The position numbers were made by a program, and so were the translations under genes. The notes under the pieces are model-generated. The model was not told the DNA's origin. It saw only the letters and a list, made by a program, of their open reading frames with translations, and did no database searches. A DNA stretch of 64,000 bases, taken from assembly GCA_963840545.1 (NCBI GenBank), contig CAWIZE010000010.1, positions 248,001 through 312,000 on the forward strand, written 5' to 3'. Within the stretch, counting starts at the first letter, position 1, and the number at the start of each line of letters is the position of its first letter. The DNA is from JAKAWQ01 sp963840545 (GTDB lineage: Bacteria; Pseudomonadota; Alphaproteobacteria; Acetobacterales; Acetobacteraceae). Shown in pieces: positions 16,289-25,328 of the stretch.

Positions 16289-17973
16289 GGAGCGGCCGGG
16301 CAGGGGGCCATCGCCGCCTCCGCGTCCCTGGCCCGGCGCCGTTGGCGTGCCTGCACCGGGTCGGGGATCGGCGCCGCGTCGATCAGCGCCCGCGTATAGG
16401 GGTGCTGCGGCGCGCCGAGCAGGGAGCGCGCCGGCCCGAGCTCGAGGATCCGCCCCGCGCGCATCACGGCGACCCGGTGCGCGATGCGGCGCACCACCGC
16501 AAGATCGTGGGTGATGAAGAGGATGGCGAGGCAGAGGCGTTCCTGCAGCGCAGCCACCAGCTCCAGGACGCGCGCCTGGACGGAGACGTCGAGCGCGGAG
16601 GTCGGCTCGTCGGCGACGAGAAGCTGCGGCCCGACGCCGATCGCGCGCGCGATCGCGACACGCTGGCGCTGTCCGCCCGAAAGCTCGTGGGGATAGCGGG
16701 CCGCGAGCGCCGCCGCGAGCCCGACCTCCTCGAGCAGGGCGCGGCTCCGCTCGCGGGCGGCACGGCCCCGCGCCAGCCCCTGGATGATCAGCGGCTCGGC
16801 GATCGCCTCGCCCACGGTCATCCGCGGATCGAGCGACGCGTAGGGATCCTGGAACACGATCTGCGCCGTCTGGCGCATGGCCCGGAGCGCTGCGCCGCGC
16901 GCTCGGGCGAGATCCTTTCCCGCGAGCAGGACCCGCCCGCGATCGACCGTGACCAACCCGACCACGGCCCGACCGATGGTGGACTTGCCCGAGCCGCTTT
17001 CGCCGACGAGGGCCAGGGTCTCGCCGGCGGCGATCTCGAAGCTGACGTCGTCCACGACCTTGCGTTCCGTCCGGTTGAAGAGGCTGCCTGCGGGAAAGCT
17101 CTTCGTGACGGTCTCGAGCGCGAGCACGGCCGGCGCCGTGCGGCGGGCCGCCGGGCAGGCGGCCTCCGCCCGGGGCACGGCGGCCTCCGCCCGGGGCACG
17201 GCGGCGAGGAGCGCGCGCGTATAGGCAGCGCGCGGGGCGCGGAAGATCGCCGCCACGTCGTCGGTCTCCTCGACCCGCCCCTGGCGCAGCACGAGCACGT
17301 CGTCGGCGATCTCCGCGACCACGCCCATGTCGTGCGTGATCAGCAGAAGCGCGGTGCCGAGCGCCGTCTTGACCTCCTCGAGCAGGGTCAGGATCTCCGC
17401 CTGTACCGTCACGTCGAGCGCCGTGGTCGGCTCGTCGGCGATCAGCAGCGGCGGCGCGAGCGCCATCGCCGCGGCGATCATCACCCGCTGGCGCATCCCG
17501 CCCGAAAGTTCGTGCGGATAGCGGCGCAGCAGCTCGCGCGGCCGGGGCAGGCGCACGAGGTCGAGCGCGCGCACGGCGGCCGCCTCCGCCTGGCCCCGGT
17601 CGAGGCCGCGATGCACGCGGAGCGCCTCGGTCATCTGGGTGGCGATCGTCACCACCGGGTTGAGCGCGCTCATCGGTTCCTGGAACACCATCCCGATCGC
17701 CGCGCCGCGCACGCGCCGCAGCGCTTCCTCGTCGAGCCCGAGCAGGTCGCGGCCCGCGAACCCGGCCCACCCGGCCGTGACCCGCAGCCCAGGCGACAGC
17801 AGCCCGACGAGGGAGAGCGCGGTCAGCGTCTTGCCGGACCCGGATTCGCCCACGATCGCCAGCGTCTTGCCGGCGCGGAGGCTGAAATTCACGCCATCGA
17901 CGAGCGGGTGGCCGGTCGGGCTCTCCACCCGCAGCCCGGCGACGGCGAGGAGGGGATCCGCGGCCGGGTTCAC
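16285..17973 (-). CDS. fused dipeptide/oligopeptide-type ABC transporter ATP-binding protein
   Basis: 562-aa tandem ATPase equal to DppD plus DppF in one chain, energising the permeases encoded just upstream. Each half has a complete nucleotide-binding domain: Walker A GESGSGKT (about residues 40 and 328), signature LSGGMRQR and LSGGQRQR, Walker B LLIADEPTTALD and LLVADEPTSALD, and switch histidines in ITHDMG and ITHDLA. Both sites look active. The halves are joined by an alanine-rich linker containing a duplicated AVPRAEA unit. The start is GTG 17973, which overlaps the permease stop (GTGA). Confidence 0.94.
   Translation of the reverse strand: MNPAADPLLAVAGLRVESPTGHPLVDGVNFSLRAGKTLAIVGESGSGKTLTALSLVGLLSPGLRVTAGWAGFAGRDLLGLDEEALRRVRGAAIGMVFQEPMSALNPVVTIATQMTEALRVHRGLDRGQAEAAAVRALDLVRLPRPRELLRRYPHELSGGMRQRVMIAAAMALAPPLLIADEPTTALDVTVQAEILTLLEEVKTALGTALLLITHDMGVVAEIADDVLVLRQGRVEETDDVAAIFRAPRAAYTRALLAAVPRAEAAVPRAEAACPAARRTAPAVLALETVTKSFPAGSLFNRTERKVVDDVSFEIAAGETLALVGESGSGKSTIGRAVVGLVTVDRGRVLLAGKDLARARGAALRAMRQTAQIVFQDPYASLDPRMTVGEAIAEPLIIQGLARGRAARERSRALLEEVGLAAALAARYPHELSGGQRQRVAIARAIGVGPQLLVADEPTSALDVSVQARVLELVAALQERLCLAILFITHDLAVVRRIAHRVAVMRAGRILELGPARSLLGAPQHPYTRALIDAAPIPDPVQARQRRRARDAEAAMAPCPAAP
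17158..17199 (-). repeat. exact 21-bp tandem duplication in the ABC ATPase linker
   Basis: GGCGGCCTCCGCCCGGGGCA followed by C (21 bp) occurs twice in a row and adds seven residues, AVPRAEA, to the linker between the two ATPase halves. It keeps the frame and looks recent because the copies are identical. Confidence 0.95.
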
Positions 17974-18842
17974 CGCGCCGAACGCCGTGGATCGAACGCG
18001 TCGCGGAGCGCGTCGCCGAAAAGGTTGAAGCCGAGGACCGTGAGCGCGATCGCGAGGCCGGGCGCGAGCATCAGCCACGGCGCGCGGTCCATGTACGAAC
18101 GCGCGCCGGAAAGCATCAGCCCCCATTCCGGCGCCGGCGGCTCGGCGCCAAGGCCGAGGAAGCTCAGCGCTGCCGTGGCGAGAATCGCAGTCGAGACGCC
18201 GAGGGTCGCGACCACGATCATTGTCGGGGCGATGTTGGGAAGGAGATGGCGGAACGCCAGCCGGAACGGGCCGGCGCCGGCTGCCTCCGCCGCCTCGTAA
18301 TAGGGCCGGCTCCGTTCGACGATGATCGCGGCGTGGCCGGTGCGCGCATAGAACGGAATTGCCGCGATGCCGACCGCGATCACCGCGTTCCCGAGGCTCG
18401 CTCCGAGCACGGTGACGCAGGCCAGGGCGATCAGCGTGTCGGTGAACGAGAACAGCACGTCCACCAGCCGCATGATGGCATTTTCCCGCCAGCCGCGGCT
18501 GAGCCCGGCGAGCACTGCAACCGTGAGCCCGACGGTCAGCGAGAGGCCGACCGCGACGGCGCCGACCATCAGCGTGAGCCGGGTTCCGAAGAGAATCCGG
18601 GAGAGCTCGTCGCGGCCGAATTCGTCGGTGCCGAGCGGATAGGCGAGGCACGGCGCGAGCAGCGGCTGGCCGGCGCCCATGCGCGTCGGCGCATAGCGGG
18701 CGAGCCGGTCGGCGAAGAGCGCGAGCAGCACGACGCCGCCGATGATCGCCGCCCCGATCGCACCGGCGGGCGATCGCAGCACCCGCAGCGCCCGAAAGCG
18801 CGCGGCGCGCTCCGGAACGGCGGCCTCCGCGGCGGCGCTCAT
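17970..18842 (-). CDS. ABC transporter permease, DppC type
   Basis: Inner-membrane permease of 290 aa. After a basic cytosolic N-terminus (RALRVLRSPAGAIGAAII) there are six predicted helices. The LGTDEFGRDELSRILFGTR segment (about 80-98) is the hallmark of DppC/OppC proteins, and the EAA loop reads EAAEAAGAGPFRLAFRHLLP (about 200-219). The start ATG 18842 overlaps the stop of the preceding permease (ATGA), and the stop overlaps the start of the ATPase, so stoichiometry is probably set by coupling. Forms the translocation pore with the DppB-type partner. Confidence 0.94.
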   Translation of the reverse strand: MSAAAEAAVPERAARFRALRVLRSPAGAIGAAIIGGVVLLALFADRLARYAPTRMGAGQPLLAPCLAYPLGTDEFGRDELSRILFGTRLTLMVGAVAVGLSLTVGLTVAVLAGLSRGWRENAIMRLVDVLFSFTDTLIALACVTVLGASLGNAVIAVGIAAIPFYARTGHAAIIVERSRPYYEAAEAAGAGPFRLAFRHLLPNIAPTMIVVATLGVSTAILATAALSFLGLGAEPPAPEWGLMLSGARSYMDRAPWLMLAPGLAIALTVLGFNLFGDALRDAFDPRRSAR

Positions 18843-19762
18843 CCGCGGCGAAGCCTCGGGTCGAGCGCGAGCTGCACGAGGTCGATCGCGAACGAGACGA
18901 GCACCACCACGGTTGCGAAGACGAGGATGAAGCCCTGGATCGTCGGGTAGTCCCGTTCGAAGATCGCCGCGATCGCCAGGCGCCCGATACCGTTCCAGGA
19001 GAAGATGTTCTCGACCACGATCGCGCCGCCCATCATGTAGGCGAACTGCATTCCCATCATCGTCGCCACCGGCACGAGCCCGGGTCGCAGCACGTGCCGT
19101 GTCATCACCAGCAATTTCGGCAGGCCCTTTGCCCGCGCCGTGCGCACGAACTCCTGCTGCATCGCCTCGAGCATCGCCGCCCGGCACAGGCGCGCGACGA
19201 TCGCGGCGTTGGCGAGCCCGAGCGTCAATGCCGGCAGCACGAGGTTGGCAAGGCCGGTTCCGCCCACCGGCAGCCAGGCCAGGCGCACGCTGAAGACGAG
19301 CATCAGGATCAGGCCGAGCCAGAACTGCGGCACGGCCACGCCACCGATCGCGACCGCCATCAGCCCGGCGTCGATGAGGCCCCCTTCATGCCACGCGGCG
19401 AGGAAGCCCATTGCGGTTCCGAGCAGGCTCGCGATCAGCATCGCGGCGCAGGCGAGCAGCAGCGTGTTCGGCAGCCGCGCGAGCAGAAGCGGCAGCACCG
19501 GCTGGTTTCCGCGCACCGTCCGCCCGAGATTGCCGTGCGCGAGGCGTTCGAGGAACATCCCGTACTGCACGATCACCGGCCGGTCGAACCCGAGCCGGTG
19601 GCGGATCGCCGCGATGTCGGCGTCCGTCGTGCCCTGGCTCTGCGCGTACATGATCCGCACCGGGTCGCCCGGCACCGCGTGGATCAGCAGGGTCACCGCG
19701 ATGGTTGCAACGAAGATGGTGGCAAGCCCGAGACCGAGGCGCCGGGCGATGAAGCGCAGCAT
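18839..19762 (-). CDS. ABC transporter permease, DppB type
   Basis: Inner-membrane permease of 307 aa with the DppB opening MLRFIARRLGLGLATIFVAT, then HAVPGDPVRIMYAQ, the long periplasmic segment with RHRLGFDRPVIVQYGMFLER and NLGRTVRGNQPV, and the EAA-like cytosolic loop TARAKGLPKLLVMTRHVLRP. It follows the binding-protein gene by 35 bases and overlaps the next permease by 4. Together with the DppC-type partner and the fused ATPase this is a complete importer. Peptide, opine or nickel-chelate uptake are all known for the family; the cargo is not visible. Confidence 0.94.
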   Translation of the reverse strand: MLRFIARRLGLGLATIFVATIAVTLLIHAVPGDPVRIMYAQSQGTTDADIAAIRHRLGFDRPVIVQYGMFLERLAHGNLGRTVRGNQPVLPLLLARLPNTLLLACAAMLIASLLGTAMGFLAAWHEGGLIDAGLMAVAIGGVAVPQFWLGLILMLVFSVRLAWLPVGGTGLANLVLPALTLGLANAAIVARLCRAAMLEAMQQEFVRTARAKGLPKLLVMTRHVLRPGLVPVATMMGMQFAYMMGGAIVVENIFSWNGIGRLAIAAIFERDYPTIQGFILVFATVVVLVSFAIDLVQLALDPRLRRG

Positions 19763-19797
19763 GCCTCAGCCGCCCGGCCTCGCGCGTGGGAGAGTCC

Positions 19798-21355
19798 TCA
19801 TTGGATCCTTACGTCGTTGAAGATCGGGTAGACGAACGGGGCGACGTGGAAGCCGCTGACCTCGGGGCGGACCGCGAACACCCATTCCCAGCCCGGCGTA
19901 TAGAGCCCGAGATCGATCGCGTGGTCCATCAGGTAGGCGATCACCTCGTGGACCTTGGCCAGCCGCGCCGCCGGGTCGGTCAGCAGGCGCGTCTGCTCCA
20001 GCATCTTGTCGAGGGCGGGCGAGGTGAAGCCGCGATAGGCGCCGGGCGAGTGCCAGAGCGAATAGAGGATGTCCGGATCGAACCAGGACCAGGTCATCAT
20101 GTCGAAGCTGCCCTGGGTGGTCGGGCTCTCGTTCTCCTGGCGGACGCGCGCGTTCATCGACCCGATATCCATGATCTGGATGTCGGCCTTGATGCCGACC
20201 TGCGGCGAGCTGGGCCTGGAAGATCTCCATCAGCTTGTCGCGCTCGCCGCCCGTCCAGCCGATGAAGGTCACTTCGAGCGGATGCTGCGGCCCGTAGCCC
20301 ATCTCGGCGAGCAGCGCCTTGGCCTTGGCCGGATCGTAGGGATAGCCGTGCTTCTCGCAGAAGGCCTCGTCGTTGCCGAACACGCCGCGGGCGATCGGGC
20401 ACCATTCGCGCTCGGAAAGATTGCCGTAGATCAGCTTGATCGCCGCCTCGGGATCGGTCGCGTAGGCGACCGCCTGCCGGGCGCGCTCGTCATTGAAGGG
20501 CGGCTTGTGGGCGGCGAACTCGAAGAAGACGTCCTGGCCGGTGTTGCTGGCGACGATGATCTGCAGCTTCTTGCTCTTCTCGAGCGCGGGCACGTCCTCA
20601 AGCGGCGGCTCGGCGATATCGGCCGCCCCGGTGCGCAGCGCGGCGAGGCGCGCCTCGGGCTCCGGCACCACGGTGATGACGAGCCGCTGCATATAGGGCG
20701 GGCCCTTGTTCTCGGCGAGCTTGCCGAAATTCCGGTAGGCCGGGTTGCGTTCGAGCACGATGCGCTCACCCTTGGTCCAGCTCACGAACTTCCATGGTCC
20801 CGAGCCGATCGCCGAGGTGGTGCCGAAGCCGGCATGCCCGGCGTTCGACTTGCAGATGATCGAGGAGAAGCTGTCGGCGAGGAAGGAGGGGAGGGCGACG
20901 AAGGGCGTCGCGAGATCGAAGCGCACGGTTTGGGGGCCGAGCACGTCCACCCGGGTGATCGGTCCCCATGCCGCCTTGGTGACGCTCGGGCTCTTCGGAT
21001 CGAGCGCGCGCTCGACGGTGTATTTCACGTCGTTGGCGTCGAGGGTCGAGCCGTCGCTGCACGTCACGCCGGCATGGAGCTGGAACGTGTACTGCCGTCC
21101 GTCCGGAGACATCGCGTATGATTTCGCGAGGTTCGGCACCGGCCGTCCGTTGGCGTCGGTGGCGAGCAGCGTATCGTAGATCAGGCTCCAGACCTGCAGC
21201 GAGAGGGTGCTCGTCGCACGCTGCGGATCGAGCGTGTCGATATCGCCGTAGCGCGCCCAGACGATGTCGTCCCTGGCCGCGGCGGGCCGGGCGAGGCCGA
21301 GCGCGAGGGTGCTCGCCAGCGCGGCTGCGGCGAGCAGGCGGGGAATCACGGCCAT
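19798..21355 (-). pseudogene. ABC transporter substrate-binding protein (family 5), frameshifted
   Basis: Periplasmic binding protein for the Dpp-type importer. The start ATG 21355 follows GGAAGGAACAG; the signal peptide is MAVIPRLLAAAALASTLALG. SBP family 5 features are clear: DIDTLDPQRATSTLSLQV, MSPDGRQYTFQLHAGVTCSD, and FNDERARQAVAYATD. After MEIFQAQLA the frame breaks: removing one G from GG at 20204-20205 continues into QVGIKADIQIMDIGSMN and on to FVYPIFNDVRIQ. The repaired protein is about 518 aa, normal for the family. The rest of the operon is intact, so a read error is as likely as inactivation. Confidence 0.85.
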
Positions 21356-21445
21356 CTCTTCTGTTCCTTCCGAGGCGCGGGCGCCGGGCCCGGCGATGTC
21401 TGGCCGATGATCCGTCGCGGGAGCACGAAAGAGTCAAACGAATTG

Positions 21446-21468
21446 TGAGAAGCGCCAAATTTTTCTCA
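21446..21468. promoter_or_regulatory. candidate RpiR-type operator upstream of the Dpp operon
   Basis: TGAGAA (21446-21451) and TTCTCA (21463-21468) form a perfect dyad with an 11-base spacer in an AT-rich part of the 175-bp gap between the regulator gene and the binding-protein gene. Location fits repression or activation of the transporter operon by the RpiR protein. Confidence 0.4.
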
Positions 21469-21530
21469 GGCTTGCGCCGTTTGCAACCGGGCACGCGAGA
21501 CAACTCATCAATTCTGATTCGTCTTGCGTG

Positions 21531-22585
21531 TCATAAATCGCCCGGCAGGATCTCGCCCCAGTCGGCGTGAATATCCTCGATCCGCTTGAGCCGCTCGATC
21601 GCCGCCTCGCCGATCTGCAGCGCGAGGGCCGAGCAGAGGAAGGAGAGCAGGCTCACCGGCGCCACCACCGAATCGAACATCCCCGCCCCGCCGGTCCGGC
21701 AGCGCAGCGTCACTTCTGCCACGTCCGGCGAGGCCGGGCTCGTCTGGTTGGTCACGTAGATCACCCGCGCGCCCGAGCGCACTGCGGAGCGCATGACGGC
21801 GCGCAGCGCGCGGGTGCGCCGCCCGACCCCGAGCGCCAGCAGCGCGTCCTCGTTGGAGATCGAGGCGAACTCCTCCGGGACCGAGAACCCGCCGATCGGG
21901 ATCATCCGGATATCGGGCCGCACCTGGATCAGGAGCGCGCGGGCCATGTGCGCGAGCGGATAATTGTCGCCGAAGCCGACCACCCAGAGCTTGTCCGCCC
22001 GGGCCAGAGCCTGGACGGCCACCGCGATCAGGTCGGAGCGCAGCGCCTCGGTCGAACGGACGAGGTTCTGCACCTCCGAAGCGAGATGGCCGGCAAGCGT
22101 CAGGCCGCCCCACGGCGCTGCCGCCGCCGTGCCGGGCGTGCGCGCCTTGCCGGCCGCGTCGCCGCCGCGGCCCGAGAGCCGTGCGGCCCGGAGCCCGCCA
22201 TAGCCGAGCCGCTGGAGGAAGCGGGCGATCGTCGCCTTCGAGACCCCGACCGCCTCGGCCAGCGCCGCCGCGCCGTTCGCGCGGAGGCTCCCAGGGCTTG
22301 CCAGGATGTGGTCGGCGAGCCGCCGCTCGCTTCGCGTGAGGGAATCGTAGTCGCGGAGTATGCGCTCGGCGATCGGCGCTTCCGCGCTCCGATCGGCCGG
22401 TCCGCTCGTTGCGCGCCGGGCACGGCGATCGCCGCCATGGCCTTTTCGCCGGCGGGGATCGGGGGGAACGGATAGCCGGGACACTGCGCGAGCACCTCCT
22501 CCACCGGGCCGCCGGTGCCCTCTAGTGCCCGCTTCTGGAGAAAGCCGCCACCGGGCTCTTCGCCCGGCAGCGACGGCGCGCTCAC
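21531..22585 (-). CDS. MurR/RpiR family transcriptional regulator (N-terminus uncertain)
   Basis: Sugar-phosphate-type regulator: an N-terminal helix-turn-helix of the HTH_6 kind (SLTRSERRLADHILASPGSL to VSKATIARFLQRLGY), followed by a SIS domain that binds phosphosugars (WVVGFGDNYPLAHMARALL, VIYVTNQTSPASPDVAE). The frame of the core has no convincing start. A good coding frame beginning GTG 22585 (MSAPSLPGEEPGG) runs to about 22385 and would join the core if one G were missing from the homopolymer at 22382-22383, giving REAPIAERILRDYDSL. The repaired protein has 351 aa; an internal ATG at 22438 would give about 302 aa, closer to the family norm. It probably controls the downstream Dpp operon. 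Confidence 0.78.
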
Positions 22586-22655
22586 CCATCCTGATCCTCG
22601 CCGCCCCCTTTCGTTCGTCCGCGGGCCGCCGACAAAAGAGGGGAGAGCGCCGGGT

Positions 22656-24224
22656 TCAGATCTGCTTTTTCGCCATCTGCTCGGCGATGTGGTCGGCCTG
22701 GCGGATCGCCAGCGTCACGATCGTGAGCGTCGGGTTCTCGGCGGCGCTGGTCGTGAACTGGCTGCCGTCGGAGATGAAGAGGTTGGCGATGTCGTGGGTC
22801 TGGCCGAACCTGTTGCAGACGCCGTCGCGGGGATCGGCGCTCATCCGGCAGGTGCCGAGATTGTGGGTCGAGGGGTAGGGCGGCACCTCGATCGTCTGGA
22901 CCGCCTCGACGGCCTGGTAGACCGCATCGCCCTGCTTGTAGGCGTGGTTGCGCATGGCGATGTCGTTCTCATGGTCGTCGTAATGCACATCCGGGATCGG
23001 CAGCCCGAACGTGTCTTTCATGCTTGCATTGAGCGTGACGCGGTTGGTCGGGCGCGGCATGTCCTCGCCGACCAGCCACATGCCGGCCATGTTCGAGTAG
23101 CCTTCGAGCAGGCTCGTGTAGTCGCGGCCCCAGGCGCCCGGGTTGAGGAAGGCGGCGAGGAAGGGGACGCCGAGCGAGATCGTCTCCATGTGGTAGCCGC
23201 CGACGAAGCCGCGGGCGGGATCGTTGCGCGCCTCGTCCATGACGATGCCGGCCATGGTGGTGCCGCGATACATGTGCACGGGCTCATTGAAGATCGCGAA
23301 GACCGAGCCGGTCATGTGGCGCATGTAGTTCCGCCCGACCTCGCCCGAGGAATTGGCCAGCCCGTCCGGATAGCGCGCGGAGTGGGAGTTGAGCAGCAGG
23401 CGCGGGGTCTCGATCGAGTTGCCCGCGACGCAGATCGCGCGGGCCTTCTGGACGTGCTGCGCGCCGGCGGCGTCGGCATAGAGCACGCCGTTCACCTTGC
23501 CGGCGGAATCGTGCTGGATCTGCAGCGCCATCGACTGGGCCCGGAGATCGAGCCGGCCGGTCGCCTCGGCCGCCGGGATCTCGGTATAGAGGGTCGACCA
23601 TTTCGCGCCCGATTTGCAGCCCTCGAAGCAGAAGCCCATTTGCCAGCAGCTGCTGCGGCCGGCGCGCACGCGGCTGTTGATCGCCATGCGCCCGGTGCTG
23701 ACGCCGGCATAGCCGGCGCGCGTGGCGCCCCAGTACATCACCGTGAAATTGTTGTTGCCCGGCAGGCCGGGGATGTCGTTGGTGCGCGTCACGCCCATCT
23801 TGTCCTCTGCCTTGGCGTAGTAGGGGGCGAGGTCGGCGAGCGTGATCGGCCAGTCGAGCAGGCTGGTGCCGGGGATTGCGCCATAGGTGGAGCGGGCGCG
23901 GAACTCGTAATCCTGGAGGCGGAGGCTCGCCCCCGCCCAGTGAACGGTGGTGCCGCCGACGGTCTTGCAGATCCAGGCCGGCAGGTTGGGAAAATCCTGC
24001 GCCACGCGCCAGCTTCCCGAAGCCGTGCGCTTGTCGGTCCAGGCGAGCATGCTGAACGCCGCCCACTCGTTGTTGACGAAATCGCTGATCGTATGGCGGG
24101 CCCCGGCCTCGAGCACCACCACTTTGATGCCCTTCTGGCAGAGCTCGTTGGCGAGCGTGCCGCCGCCGGCGCCCGAGCCGATGATGACGACGACGGAATC
24201 GTCGCTGAGTTCGTACTTGGCCAT
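22656..24224 (-). CDS. GMC family oxidoreductase (gluconate 2-dehydrogenase-type flavoprotein)
   Basis: FAD-dependent dehydrogenase of 522 aa. The Rossmann FAD motif is VIIGSGAGGGTLANELCQ (about 13-30), the second FAD region KTVGGTTVHWAGASLR, and the C-terminal catalytic pair is the histidine in STHNLGTCRM and the asparagine in SAAENPTLTIVTLAIR. CFEGC and SSCW supply cysteines like those around the iron-sulphur site of membrane gluconate/2-ketogluconate dehydrogenases. It lies 17 bases downstream of a Tat-exported small subunit, so the flavoprotein is probably carried into the periplasm with it. The substrate is a polyol, sugar acid or alcohol; the usual cytochrome c subunit is not in the window. 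Confidence 0.92.
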   Translation of the reverse strand: MAKYELSDDSVVVIIGSGAGGGTLANELCQKGIKVVVLEAGARHTISDFVNNEWAAFSMLAWTDKRTASGSWRVAQDFPNLPAWICKTVGGTTVHWAGASLRLQDYEFRARSTYGAIPGTSLLDWPITLADLAPYYAKAEDKMGVTRTNDIPGLPGNNNFTVMYWGATRAGYAGVSTGRMAINSRVRAGRSSCWQMGFCFEGCKSGAKWSTLYTEIPAAEATGRLDLRAQSMALQIQHDSAGKVNGVLYADAAGAQHVQKARAICVAGNSIETPRLLLNSHSARYPDGLANSSGEVGRNYMRHMTGSVFAIFNEPVHMYRGTTMAGIVMDEARNDPARGFVGGYHMETISLGVPFLAAFLNPGAWGRDYTSLLEGYSNMAGMWLVGEDMPRPTNRVTLNASMKDTFGLPIPDVHYDDHENDIAMRNHAYKQGDAVYQAVEAVQTIEVPPYPSTHNLGTCRMSADPRDGVCNRFGQTHDIANLFISDGSQFTTSAAENPTLTIVTLAIRQADHIAEQMAKKQI

Positions 24225-24241
24225 CTCTCCCTCCCTTCGCT

Positions 24242-24796
24242 TCAGCCGGCCGCGGGGCTGGCAGCCTGGGGCGGCTGCGGCAGCCAGGCGATGTCGTTGA
24301 AGCCGCGATGGATGTAGCCGCCATAGGGGAAGGACGCCCCTTCGTAGCCGAAATACCGCCAGACGAGCGGGTTGTTGTAGAGCGAGACTACGGCGGTGCC
24401 GCGCACGGTCTGGAAGAAGGGCGTGGTCTGGATCGCCGTCAGCACCGCGAGCTGATTGCCGGGGGAGAGCGCGATCCAGGGAATGCCCATGGCCTTGTCG
24501 AGCCCCGCGACGCCGTCCTTGAGCTGCGCGGCGATGCTGGCGTCGGCGGCGGCCTTCTGGTCGAGATCGGTGACGACCGTCGCGTAGTACATATCGCCGA
24601 GCGCAGGATGGGGAAAAATCTGCCGGCTCATCACCAGGAGCGTCTCGCCGTCGTGCGCATCGAGCGTGGCGAGCGTCATGGCGCGTGCGACCGTGGGCGT
24701 GCCGAGCACGGCGCCGGACGCGCCGGCGGCGATGCCGACGGCCGCAACGCCGCCGGATTGCACGAACTGGCGCCGGTAGATGCCTTTCCTGATCAT
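24242..24796 (-). CDS. gluconate 2-dehydrogenase subunit 3 family protein
   Basis: Small periplasmic subunit of a GMC-type dehydrogenase, 184 aa. A Tat signal opens the protein (YRRQFVQSGGVAAVGIAAG, residues 7-25). The body has the family features: TLLVMSRQIFPHPALGDMYYA, DKAMGIPWIALSPGNQLAVL, and the C-terminal LVWRYFGYEGASFPYGGYIH. Known members chaperone and export the flavoprotein. The gene is directly upstream of its flavoprotein partner on the same strand. The arrangement supports a two-subunit core complex facing the periplasm. Confidence 0.9.
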   Translation of the reverse strand: MIRKGIYRRQFVQSGGVAAVGIAAGASGAVLGTPTVARAMTLATLDAHDGETLLVMSRQIFPHPALGDMYYATVVTDLDQKAAADASIAAQLKDGVAGLDKAMGIPWIALSPGNQLAVLTAIQTTPFFQTVRGTAVVSLYNNPLVWRYFGYEGASFPYGGYIHRGFNDIAWLPQPPQAASPAAG

Positions 24797-24847
24797 GTCC
24801 TCACTCCTCTCGGGTTCTGTTCTTGTGCTTGCCTGGCGGGGATGGAC

Positions 24848-25243
24848 TCAGCGGTAGCGGCCGTGCCGCTCCAGGACCTCGATTTTGTAGCCGTCGGGAT
24901 CCTGGACGAAGAAGAAGCGGGCCATCAGCGCGCCGTCGCGATGGAACTCCTTGACCGGGTTCGGCGCGAGGCCGAGCGCTGTGAAGCGGGCATGCTCCGC
25001 GGCGACCTCCTCGACCGCGACCGCGAGATGGCCGTAGCCGTCGGCGTGGCCGTAGGGCTCGGTGCGCCCCTTGTTGAGCGTGAGCTCGAGCTCGAATTCG
25101 CTCTCCGCCGTGCGCAGATAGACCAGCGCAAAGTCGGAAAAATCATAACGGTCGGCGACCGCGAAGCCGAACGCATCTTCGTAGAACGCGATCGAGCGAT
25201 CCAGGTCGAGCACCCGGATCATCGTATGAATTGGCTTGCCCAT
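24848..25243 (-). CDS. gloA: lactoylglutathione lyase (glyoxalase I)
   Basis: VOC-fold metalloenzyme of 131 aa that converts the methylglyoxal-glutathione hemithioacetal to S-lactoylglutathione. It opens MGKPIHTMIRVLDLDRSIAF and keeps the four expected metal ligands: His6, Glu53 (ELELTLNKG), His72 (GYGHLAVAVEE) and Glu122 (GYKIEVLER). Length equals E. coli GloA. ATG 25243 is preceded by GGAAGAG; the frame extends upstream but that part is not coding-like. Next to the dehydrogenase genes but probably an independent detoxification gene. Confidence 0.92.
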   Translation of the reverse strand: MGKPIHTMIRVLDLDRSIAFYEDAFGFAVADRYDFSDFALVYLRTAESEFELELTLNKGRTEPYGHADGYGHLAVAVEEVAAEHARFTALGLAPNPVKEFHRDGALMARFFFVQDPDGYKIEVLERHGRYR

Positions 25244-25328
25244 GAGGCTCTTCCGCGCCGCAACGCATTTGAAACATCCTATGCGGCGCGGCCGGGGCCG
25301 TGGTGGTAGCTGTCTACTACAATTCGCG

